In this document: piece by piece, positions 1 through 5,438 of the stretch | How the letters are laid out: each line of letters begins with the position of its first letter | Position numbering within the stretch: position 1 is the first letter of the stretch | Assembly (NCBI GenBank): GCA_017998095.1 | Contig: JAGODU010000112.1 | Location: forward strand, 1-12,783 | Source of the DNA: Prolixibacteraceae bacterium | GTDB lineage: Bacteria > Bacteroidota > Bacteroidia > Bacteroidales > Prolixibacteraceae | Direction: 5' to 3' | Length of the DNA: 12,783 nt | Made by a program: the position numbers and the translations under genes | Notes under the pieces: generated by a model | What the model was told of the DNA's origin: nothing | What the model saw: only the letters and a program-made list of their open reading frames with translations | Database searches by the model: none

Positions 1-118
1 ATGAGGGTCATTCCGAACGAAACGTAGTGTAGTGAGGAATCTATTCTACTAATCATCAGTTTTCTGCCAATAGAAGATTTACTCCTTGTCATATCCACAT
101 TGTTCCTAATTTCATTGG
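1..118. repeat. Intergenic repeat, copy A
   Basis: First of two direct, ungapped 118-bp copies (the other is 297-414, offset 296 bp). By eye they differ at 14 positions, so they are about 88% identical. The copy opens with GTCATTCCGAAC (7-18) and contains AGTGAGGAAT (31-40), a motif pair that also occurs inverted at 201-224. No reading frame in it resembles a protein. It looks like a dispersed non-coding intergenic repeat, perhaps a non-autonomous mobile element. The left end may continue outside the window. Confidence 0.8.
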
Positions 119-200
119 GCAGTGACTACCAATGACAGATTATTACAATCATCACATATTCAGGTATTTTACCAATAAAAGTTGATTTCTGTGTATTGAT

Positions 201-224
201 ATTCCTCACTTCGTTCGGAATGAC
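201..224. repeat. Inverted partial copy of the repeat terminus
   Basis: This is the reverse complement of the start of copy A: the GTCATTCCGAACGAA and GTGAGGAAT blocks are present, but the 10 bases that separate them in copy A are missing. Together with 7-40 it forms terminal inverted repeats around a roughly 218-bp unit, as in MITE-like elements. Positions 166-190 also resemble the CCAATAGAAG part of copies A and B (CCAATAAAAG here), so the interior may itself be a degraded repeat. Confidence 0.65.
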
Positions 225-244
225 GGTCGCTTTTTGGGGTATAT

Positions 245-279
245 GAAGGGAAAGGGCGGCATCGCCGCCCTTTCCCTTC
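245..279. repeat. GC-rich perfect hairpin (16-bp arms, 3-nt loop)
   Basis: The left arm 245-260 and right arm 264-279 are exact reverse complements around the loop ATC (261-263). The arms are G/C-rich (GGGCGGC core) in otherwise AT-rich DNA. No T-run follows on either strand, so it is not a standard intrinsic terminator. It lies between repeat copies A and B and may belong to that element. It could also be a structured RNA or a protein-binding site; the sequence does not decide. Confidence 0.75.
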
Positions 280-296
280 CCCCCTACTAATTAAGG

Positions 297-414
297 ATGC
301 GGGTCATTCCGAACTAAACGTAGTGTAGTGAGGAATCTCTTCCAATAATGGGCAGTTTTCTGCCAATAGAAGATTGACTTCCTGTCATATTCACATTTTT
401 CCTAATTTCATTAG
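297..414. repeat. Intergenic repeat, copy B
   Basis: Second direct copy of the 118-bp repeat at 1-118, with no gaps. Most differences cluster in the stretch after AGTGAGGAAT (about 338-351). It ends about 45 bp from the stop codon of the GyrI-like gene (459). No inverted end copy follows it, unlike copy A. The rest of 1-458 holds no supported gene. Confidence 0.8.
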
Positions 415-458
415 GTCGGAACTCGCTATAACAAGGTAAACAGAATGATGTTTCAATG

Positions 459-986
459 TTAGTATGTTTCCATTTGAACTTCAGTGATGCAGTTCTCCTG
501 GTTTTCAAAGTCGCAGGTGATATATACTTCACGGCAAGTCCATTTGGGGACAATTGATTTTCTGGTCATTTCACCCATCATCTTTTCATAAGTGTTTGAA
601 AGTTTGTTCCATGGGCCTTTGTGAATTTCCGAAACGCAGTTGTATTCCGGTAAAACATCAAAACTAAACTTTCCGGGATTACCTTTCGCTTCTTTAATTG
701 GAAGACAAATGTCAAGTGTAAAGGGAGTGTCATCCTTACCATCTGAACCGGCGTATTGCCAGATTTGTGGTCCTGTGATTTCCAGTCCCAATTCTTTGGC
801 TTTGACAGCTATGTCGCTGGCATTAGTTCCAACATCTGTTAGCATGGTTGACATTTTTGTTTCAAGTGAATACTTGATTACTGAAATCTTTTCTACTTTT
901 TTTCTTTCCATTGCTTGTGATTTTAAGGTTGTTAATGTGAAGGTTGTTAATAACATAAGCGCTAAAGTTGTAGTGATTTGTTTCAT
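459..986 (-). CDS. Secreted GyrI-like (effector-binding) domain protein
   Basis: 175 residues. An N-terminal signal peptide (about residues 1-25, hydrophobic stretch 5-20) predicts export. The remainder, about 33-175, has the pattern of the GyrI-like/AraC-type effector-binding fold: an early VEKISVIKYS strand, the PQIWQY region near 73-78, HKGPW near 122-126, and a final strand with the conserved glutamate in ITEVQ (about 167-171). Cytoplasmic members of this family bind small molecules for transcription factors or inhibit gyrase. An exported, stand-alone version more likely binds a ligand in the periplasm, but that is inference. The mature part has five cysteines (94, 117, 151, 158, 166), which might form disulfides. 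It lies downstream of sufE-sufT, separated from them by a strong hairpin, so it is probably its own unit. The ATG at 986 is preceded by an AT-rich leader without a clear Shine-Dalgarno. Confidence 0.75.
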   Translation of the reverse strand: MKQITTTLALMLLTTFTLTTLKSQAMERKKVEKISVIKYSLETKMSTMLTDVGTNASDIAVKAKELGLEITGPQIWQYAGSDGKDDTPFTLDICLPIKEAKGNPGKFSFDVLPEYNCVSEIHKGPWNKLSNTYEKMMGEMTRKSIVPKWTCREVYITCDFENQENCITEVQMETY

Positions 987-1033
987 GATTTTTATTTTTA
1001 ATTAAACAACACTACAAAGGAAAAACAGCAATA

Positions 1034-1049
1034 TGACAACAGTATGTCA
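1034..1049. promoter_or_regulatory. Inverted repeat TGACA-N6-TGTCA upstream of the GyrI-like gene
   Basis: TGACA at 1034-1038 and TGTCA at 1045-1049 form a short dyad 48 bp upstream of the start codon at 986. The position would suit an operator. It is only 5+5 bases, so it could be chance. No convincing -33/-7 promoter was identified next to it. Confidence 0.25.
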
Positions 1050-1120
1050 GTAGGGTTTGATTTTTTTTATTCTTACTTGTTTTATGGAGAAATTGGACTC
1101 TACCTCTACCATAACAAATA

Positions 1121-1164
1121 CCTATCAAATACCATAAGGCAGGTTCCTTATGGTATTTGGTAGG
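1121..1164 (-). terminator. Long hairpin after sufT, possible terminator
   Basis: Arms 1121-1139 and 1146-1164 pair over 19 bp with a single mismatch around a 6-nt loop (1140-1145). The hairpin begins about 45 bp beyond the sufT stop codon and lies upstream of the GyrI-like gene, so it could end the sufE-sufT transcript. The sequence after it on the minus strand (TATTTGTTATGG) has only short T-runs, making it a weak match to a rho-independent terminator. RNA stabilisation or an intergenic repeat are alternatives. Confidence 0.5.
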
Positions 1165-1209
1165 TAGGAGGTTTTAATGTGGTACCTTAAAGATAGAAGG
1201 AAAACCCGA

Positions 1210-1524
1210 TTAGAAAAAGCCTAATTCCAGTTTGGCTTCCTCGCTCATCATAGATTTATCCCATGCCGGATCAAAAGTAAGTTCAATATTGGCATCCTTT
1301 ATTCCTTCAACTGAAGTAACATTTTCATACACATCCTGTACAATCATATCGGCAACGGGACAACCGGGAGCAGTAAGGGTCATTATAATGTTTGCTACAT
1401 CATCTTCGATGTCAATGCTGTAGACTAATCCTAGATCGTATATATTAACAGGAATTTCTGGATCAAAAACCATTTTAAGTCTTTCAATAATATCACTAAA
1501 TCTCTTATCTTCTGAATCTCTCAT
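1210..1524 (-). CDS. sufT: SUF-associated DUF59/MIP18-family protein (SufT-like)
   Basis: 104 residues from the ATG at 1524. The whole protein is a DUF59/MIP18 (PaaD-like) domain: FDPEIPVNIYDLGLVY near the N terminus, then MTLTAPGCPVADMI with the conserved cysteine, and an ELTFDPAWDKSMMSEEAK tail. This family acts in maturation or delivery of Fe-S clusters and is commonly encoded with suf genes in Bacteroidota. The frame stays open to 1569, but those extra codons overlap the end of sufE and do not look like a DUF59 N terminus. The ATG at 1524, 13 bp after the sufE stop, gives the normal family length. It is co-transcribed with sufE. The symbol follows common usage for this family; assignment to the family is firmer than the name. 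Confidence 0.88.
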   Translation of the reverse strand: MRDSEDKRFSDIIERLKMVFDPEIPVNIYDLGLVYSIDIEDDVANIIMTLTAPGCPVADMIVQDVYENVTSVEGIKDANIELTFDPAWDKSMMSEEAKLELGFF

Positions 1525-1537
1525 AATTTGATAGTCG

Positions 1538-1960
1538 TTAACTGTTAATTTTATTGAAAGCAACAGCAAAAAGCCTTATTTGTTTAATCATGGCAAGCAA
1601 TCCGTTGGAGCGGGTAGGGGAAAGATGTTCTCTGAGACCTATCTTATCCATGAAGTGGAAATCGCAATTTATAATAGCTTCCGGGGTTTGATTATTTACA
1701 ATCCTTAAAACTAAAGCTACCAATCCTTTAACAATGAGCGCATCGCTATCGCCCTGATAGCTGATTAATCCGTTTGAATATTGAGCATCAATCCATACCT
1801 GAGACTGGCATCCGCGAATAAGGTTCTGCTCTGTTTTTTGATTTTCATCGATGGGTATTAATTCATTGCCCAATTCAATAAGGTAGGTATATTTATCCAT
1901 CCAGTCTTCATAAACTGAAAACTCATTTATTATTTCGTCCTGAATTTCTTCTATTGTCAT
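1538..1960 (-). CDS. sufE: Cysteine desulfuration protein SufE
   Basis: 140 residues, the usual SufE length, with no signal peptide. SufE accepts persulfide sulfur from the desulfurase SufS and passes it to the SufBCD scaffold in the cytoplasm. The acceptor cysteine is Cys51 in the signature LIRGCQSQVW, preceded by the typical helical N terminus (EIINEFSVYEDWMDKYTYLIELG). The family's SDALIVKGLVALV segment lies near residues 72-84. The gene forms a pair with the downstream DUF59 gene, 13 bp apart. It is separated from sufS by about 7.2 kb, although the two are normally adjacent in this phylum. A terminator (2023-2058) lies just upstream, so it probably has its own promoter (candidate 1980-2009). 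Confidence 0.95.
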   Translation of the reverse strand: MTIEEIQDEIINEFSVYEDWMDKYTYLIELGNELIPIDENQKTEQNLIRGCQSQVWIDAQYSNGLISYQGDSDALIVKGLVALVLRIVNNQTPEAIINCDFHFMDKIGLREHLSPTRSNGLLAMIKQIRLFAVAFNKINS

Positions 1961-1979
1961 CTTTTAAATTTTTTCACGA

Positions 1980-2009
1980 CAAATGTCTGTATTTTTTTTT
2001 AATAACAAA
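1980..2009 (-). promoter_or_regulatory. Candidate promoter for sufE-sufT
   Basis: On the minus strand TTTG (2006-2009) is followed after 18 bp by GACATTTG (1980-1987), close to the Bacteroidota -33 TTTG / -7 TAnnTTTG consensus, with G instead of T at the first -7 base. It lies directly between the terminator at 2023-2058 and the sufE start at 1960, where a promoter is needed. Confidence 0.4.
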
Positions 2010-2022
2010 TGAGCATGATTGT

Positions 2023-2058
2023 AAAAAAAGAGGCTGCCCTTTTTAGTTGGCAACCTCT
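2023..2058 (-). terminator. Rho-independent terminator of the secreted-protein operon
   Basis: On the minus strand AGAGGTTGCC (2058-2049) pairs with GGCAGCCTCT (2038-2029), ten pairs including one G-T. It is followed at once by a run of seven T (2029-2023, the first belonging to the stem). It lies 31 bp after the stop codon at 2090 and ends that transcript before sufE. Confidence 0.9.
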
Positions 2059-2089
2059 ACAATCTATTAATGAATATTAATCTAAAAAA

Positions 2090-3085
2090 CTAAGAGTTCC
2101 TTCGTTTTGCTTTCCAGTATTTTATGAACTTGGTTTGAGTTATCAAGCCAACAGGGCCTTCTATAATTCCTCCTTCTCCTGATATGTCATAAACTCTGAT
2201 TTCAATAAGGTTATCGCCGGGTTTAAGTATTCCATCAGGAATAACATAGTTTCTGAACTCAGAATAAGTTGACCCGCTGAAGTTGTTTTCTGAAATTCCT
2301 GTAGAAGCAATAAATTTTCCGTTTATATAAACTTCATCGTTATCATCTATTCGGCCTGCAAGCATAATCATTCTTTCGCCTGAATATTGTTTTGAGAGTT
2401 CGAATTTTCTTGAATAAGAACCCCATCCGTCGTAATCGTTATAACCCTGGTTTTCCCATTTTCCGGGTACAGTAATGGTTTTTGCATTGTCGATATTGAA
2501 AGTTTTTCCTTTGCTGAAAGCCCATTTTCCGGAAAGATTGATATCCGGAATAAGCGCAATGCCGGAGGTATAAATTCTTAATGTACCCTTGATTATTCCA
2601 CCTTCTATCTGAGAGTCGTATACACGTACTGCAATAATATTTTCTGCATCGGGACGAATAATATTATTAGGCACTTCATACTTTCGGTAAGAGCTGTAGG
2701 CAGTTTTGTATTCAGGTGGAAAATCACCTGTCTGGCCAATCTTCTGACCATTGACAAAGACCTCATCAATATCGTCGATATAGCCGAGTTCTAAAATTAT
2801 TCTTTTATCCCTGAAAGATGATGGGAAAGTTACTTTCTTTCTGTACCATGCAAAACCGTCATAGTTTGGATAGCCTTCATCTTCCCAGCGGGCAGGTGCG
2901 TAAATTCTGTTCCAGTCGGAATCATTGAAATTCATAGCTGCCCAGGATGGATTATCCCCAATTTTAAAAGACCAATTACCCTTCAAGCTGATTTCATCTT
3001 CAATTTCATTAGCTTTTGAAACAGTGTTGATCAGAAGTAATGCTATTAAAATTGCAATTGTATATATTAAGCGTGTCATATTCAT
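2090..3085 (-). CDS. Secreted tandem galactose-binding-like domain protein (paralogue 2)
   Basis: 331 residues from the ATG at 3085. A GTG one codon earlier (3088) is possible but less likely. It has a signal peptide (about 1-26, ending SKA). Two repeats of one domain follow, about 33-171 and 183-315. Each carries a WE..GY..YDG..WYR-type segment, an IDD.DEV.(V/I)NG.(K/F)I segment and a VRVYD....GGII.G segment. This is the pattern of the jelly-roll sugar-binding domain found at the N terminus of glycoside hydrolase family 2 enzymes. No catalytic barrel is present and the protein ends soon after domain 2 with a basic tail (KYWKAKRRNS). It probably binds carbohydrate or another envelope ligand; the target is unknown. 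It follows its paralogue by 57 bp and is the last gene before the terminator at 2023-2058. Confidence 0.85.
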   Translation of the reverse strand: MNMTRLIYTIAILIALLLINTVSKANEIEDEISLKGNWSFKIGDNPSWAAMNFNDSDWNRIYAPARWEDEGYPNYDGFAWYRKKVTFPSSFRDKRIILELGYIDDIDEVFVNGQKIGQTGDFPPEYKTAYSSYRKYEVPNNIIRPDAENIIAVRVYDSQIEGGIIKGTLRIYTSGIALIPDINLSGKWAFSKGKTFNIDNAKTITVPGKWENQGYNDYDGWGSYSRKFELSKQYSGERMIMLAGRIDDNDEVYINGKFIASTGISENNFSGSTYSEFRNYVIPDGILKPGDNLIEIRVYDISGEGGIIEGPVGLITQTKFIKYWKAKRRNS

Positions 3086-3142
3086 CACAATTATCTTATT
3101 TCAATTCATTTTATCAATATACAATTCTTTCTGTGTTGTTTT

Positions 3143-4195
3143 TTAATCGAAAAACCATCTGATAAAATCACCGAAGGAATTAATTTCAAAGTCATCTTCT
3201 ATTCTACTAGAATAAATTTCCATATTTCTTTTGGTCATAATTCCTACAGGTCCTTCATATATGCCTCCGATGCCTTGATAATCATGTACTTCAACCACAA
3301 GAATATTTTCAGCTTTAAGGAATCCTGAAGGGATTTCATAAATACGATGTTTTCTATAATCAGAATTTCTGCGGTTATTATAGTTTTTGCTTTCAGTTCT
3401 CCCAAGCGGGCGACCGTTTAAATATACTCTGTCGGTGTCATCAATTTTACCGAGGACAAGATAAAGTCTTTCCGAGCGAAGAGTAGAAGGTAAATTAAAT
3501 TTCTTGCGATACCAACCATATCCGTCAAGGTCTTCGAAACCTTGATATTCCCAGGGTGAAGGTACGTTGATGGAATTCCATTTACTGTCATCGAAGTCAG
3601 CATCGTAAATATCTTTTTTACTGTATGGTGAGAATTTCCATTTTCCGCTTAGGTCGAGAGAAAGGAGCGTTTGATTGTTGTCATAGCAAAGGCCAATTTT
3701 TTTACCATAGTAAATACCTCCACGGATTGCTTCATCGTACACTCTGACAGCGATTACATTATCAGCTGTTTTTAAAATATTTTTAGGAATGTAATATATC
3801 CTTTCTATTTCGTAGGCAGATTTGTAGTTTGGGAAAAAACTGCCTGTCTGGCCAACTTTAATTCCATTGATAAAGACTTCATCAACATCATCAATACATC
3901 CGAGGAGGAGAGCTATAGTCCCCTCTTCGGGTAATGATTTAATGTTGAAATTTTTTCTGTACCATCCGTAGCCGTTATATTTTTCATAATACCGTTCCCA
4001 TTCTGCAGGAACAAATATTTTATCCCAGTCGGAAACATCAGTTGAAGGTTTTGCCCATTCGGGATTGTCGCCTACAGAGAAGCTCCATTGTCCTTCAAGA
4101 TCAACAATGTAAGTCCATACACTTGCTTTAGCATTTAATGATGATAAAGCAAGTACGATTATCAGGATTACAGTAAACTGAATTTTTGTTTTCAT
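3143..4195 (-). CDS. Secreted tandem galactose-binding-like domain protein (paralogue 1)
   Basis: 350 residues. Signal peptide at about 1-24 (NAKA end). Two jelly-roll domains of the GH2 sugar-binding type, about 32-168 and 179-320. Landmarks are WERYYEKYNGYGWYRKNF and GCIDDVDEVFINGIKVGQTG in the first, and WEYQGFEDLDGYGWYRKKF and GKIDDTDRVYLNGRPLGRT in the second; both close with a GGIY..GP-like turn. An acidic/aromatic tail of about 30 residues ends FIRWFFD. The two-domain layout and motifs match the next gene (2090-3085), so the pair arose by duplication. No hydrolase domain is present, so a binding or sensing role outside the cytoplasm is inferred. The gene lies 29 bp behind the small exported protein gene and should share its promoter. 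Its leader contains ATTAATTAATT. Confidence 0.85.
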   Translation of the reverse strand: MKTKIQFTVILIIVLALSSLNAKASVWTYIVDLEGQWSFSVGDNPEWAKPSTDVSDWDKIFVPAEWERYYEKYNGYGWYRKNFNIKSLPEEGTIALLLGCIDDVDEVFINGIKVGQTGSFFPNYKSAYEIERIYYIPKNILKTADNVIAVRVYDEAIRGGIYYGKKIGLCYDNNQTLLSLDLSGKWKFSPYSKKDIYDADFDDSKWNSINVPSPWEYQGFEDLDGYGWYRKKFNLPSTLRSERLYLVLGKIDDTDRVYLNGRPLGRTESKNYNNRRNSDYRKHRIYEIPSGFLKAENILVVEVHDYQGIGGIYEGPVGIMTKRNMEIYSSRIEDDFEINSFGDFIRWFFD

Positions 4196-4224
4196 TGTGA
4201 GAAAGGTATTTATGAATTAATTAA

Positions 4225-4602
4225 TTAAGATGCTTTGTATTTTAATACAATTGGCATAGAGTAGTATTTACCGGTCATGCTTTCATCAACGTCTATTTTT
4301 TTATCGTTGAGAATATACATGAGATACTGAACAGTTGCGTCGTTTTCGGCTTCAACTTCATAGATTTTGATTTTCTTTTCTGAATCAACCATAAATCTGA
4401 CTGTTACACTTTCGTCAAGTTCATCGATGTAGTGATTGTTTAGAAAATTATTAACATCAGAGAAGTCAAGTTTGATTGTGTTTTTAATCAGATACCTCAG
4501 ATCATCGTTGTTGTTAACTTCGTGGAATTTTGCAGGAGCAGCAGCAGCTGTAAAAGCAAATGCTGCAAAAAGGATTGTAATTAAAAAAGTTTGTGTTTTC
4601 AT
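4225..4602 (-). CDS. Small exported protein, TonB-C-like pattern
   Basis: 125 residues with a clear signal peptide (hydrophobic 6-20, then AAAAPA, cleavage about residue 22-24). The mature part of about 100 residues has a helix-like start and a strand pattern VTVRFMVDSEKKIKIYEVEA (66-85), then a late SMPIVLKY strand. This resembles the C-terminal domain of TonB-type proteins, where a VxFxVxxxGxI strand pair is typical. The glycine is replaced here and there is no membrane anchor or proline-rich spacer, so it is not a TonB. I do not recognise the family with confidence. It is the first gene of the operon 4602-2090, behind a good promoter candidate and a palindromic operator-like site, directly downstream of a two-component system. 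Confidence 0.8.
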   Translation of the reverse strand: MKTQTFLITILFAAFAFTAAAAPAKFHEVNNNDDLRYLIKNTIKLDFSDVNNFLNNHYIDELDESVTVRFMVDSEKKIKIYEVEAENDATVQYLMYILNDKKIDVDESMTGKYYSMPIVLKYKAS

Positions 4603-4657
4603 GGCTTTAAAAATTTTAATTAATCATGGCTATTTATAAATGAAATATTTAACGATA

Positions 4658-4685
4658 CAAATCTATCGCTGTAATATAATCCCAA
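4658..4685 (-). promoter_or_regulatory. Promoter of the secreted-protein operon
   Basis: On the minus strand TTG (4685-4683) and TAGATTTG (4665-4658) are 17 bp apart. The second element is an exact match to the Bacteroidota -7 box TAnnTTTG, and the spacing lies within the range known for this phylum. The start codon at 4602 is about 55 bp from the -7 box. It lies between the regulator gene and the first gene of the operon. Confidence 0.6.
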
Positions 4686-4707
4686 TGTATAAATAGCATA
4701 ATAAGAT

Positions 4708-4732
4708 GTTACAAATTGTCACAAATTGTAAC
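4708..4732. promoter_or_regulatory. 25-bp palindromic operator-like site
   Basis: GTTACAA (4708-4714) and TTGTAAC (4726-4732) are the outer arms of a dyad centred on 4720, with 11 of 12 base pairs matching. The same stretch reads as two direct ACAAATTGT boxes (4711-4719 and 4721-4729) with a 10-bp period. OmpR-family regulators usually bind tandem repeats spaced by about one helical turn. The site lies about 22 bp upstream of the -33 element at 4683-4685, an activator position. Binding by the regulator encoded at 4757-5437 is inference. AT-richness and lack of a following T-run argue against a terminator. Confidence 0.6.
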
Positions 4733-4756
4733 AAGAAAGAAGATTTAAAAAAAGTA

Positions 4757-5437
4757 TTAGATTACAAGTTTATAACCAACGCCATGAACAGTGACTATGT
4801 GGTTAGTATCATCCTGATCAACCTTTTGGCGGAGCCTTAAAATAAAATTATCTACAGTCCTGGCAATTGGCTGATAATCATTGCCCCAGACTGAATCGAG
4901 CAAATCATCGCGGCTAACAATCATTCCGGTATGTTTATATAGATAATGAAGTATTTCGAACTCTTTATGCGACATTTTCACTGTACCTGATTCATCAAAG
5001 GCTTCAAGAGTTTTAAAAGACACTTTCAGCTTGCCTATTTCAATCAATTCTGATGAGTTTTGATTTGATTGTCCTTGTGATCGGCGCAATATAGCTTTTA
5101 TTCTGGCGAGTAATTCTCTCAGACTGAAAGGTTTTGTTATATAATCATCGGCACCGAGTTCAAGTCCAAGCACTTTATCAAGTTCTTCACCCCTTGCAGT
5201 AAGAAGTATTACGGGAGTTTTAAGGTTTTGCTTACGACCTTGTTTAAGTACCTCAAAGCCTGAAAGGCCGGGAAGCATGACATCAAGGATTAGTAGATCG
5301 TAATCTTCTGATTGCCATAACTTCAAACCTGTATCTCCCCGATCGGCAGTGAGAACTGTATATCCTTCAAACTCAAGATTGTCCCGAAGTCCGGCAAGCA
5401 TTGCCTGTTCATCTTCAATAATAAGTATTCGTGCCAT
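4757..5437 (-). CDS. OmpR-family response regulator
   Basis: 226 residues, the usual length. The receiver domain is at about 1-120, with the acidic pocket IIEDE (6-10), phospho-acceptor Asp52 (LLILDVMLPG), Thr80 (ILLTARGE) and Lys102 (DYITKPFS). The winged-helix DNA-binding domain is at about 130-226, with SHKEFEILHYL, RTVDNFILRLRQK and the closing VHGVGYKLVI. All key residues are present, so it should be an active transcription factor phosphorylated by the kinase encoded just upstream. The kinase stop codon and this ATG are one base apart, which implies translational coupling. The next promoter downstream carries a palindromic two-box site (4708-4732) that is its most obvious candidate target. 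Confidence 0.95.
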   Translation of the reverse strand: MARILIIEDEQAMLAGLRDNLEFEGYTVLTADRGDTGLKLWQSEDYDLLILDVMLPGLSGFEVLKQGRKQNLKTPVILLTARGEELDKVLGLELGADDYITKPFSLRELLARIKAILRRSQGQSNQNSSELIEIGKLKVSFKTLEAFDESGTVKMSHKEFEILHYLYKHTGMIVSRDDLLDSVWGNDYQPIARTVDNFILRLRQKVDQDDTNHIVTVHGVGYKLVI

Positions 5438-5438
5438 T

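Noticed and set aside
245..279. Reading the GC-rich hairpin as an intrinsic terminator
   Set aside because: There is no T-run on either strand and no gene ends nearby.
1..414. CRISPR array
   Set aside because: There are only two long diverged copies, with no short identical repeats or regular spacers.
314..553. Minus-strand open frame overlapping repeat copy B and the end of the GyrI-like gene
   Set aside because: It runs through non-coding repeat and antiparallel-frame sequence, with no recognisable protein pattern.
640..1005. Plus-strand open frame of 121 codons
   Set aside because: It is antisense to the GyrI-like gene, which has a signal peptide and a family pattern.
1525..1569. Upstream start for the DUF59 gene at 1569
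   Set aside because: It would overlap sufE by 32 bp and add residues foreign to the family; the ATG at 1524 gives the normal length.
2090..4195. Calling the jelly-roll proteins beta-galactosidases
   Set aside because: Only the sugar-binding-type domains are present; there is no catalytic barrel or active-site glutamates to support it.
4225..4602. Calling the small exported protein TonB
   Set aside because: It has a cleavable signal peptide, no membrane anchor and no proline-rich spacer; only a weak strand pattern is shared.
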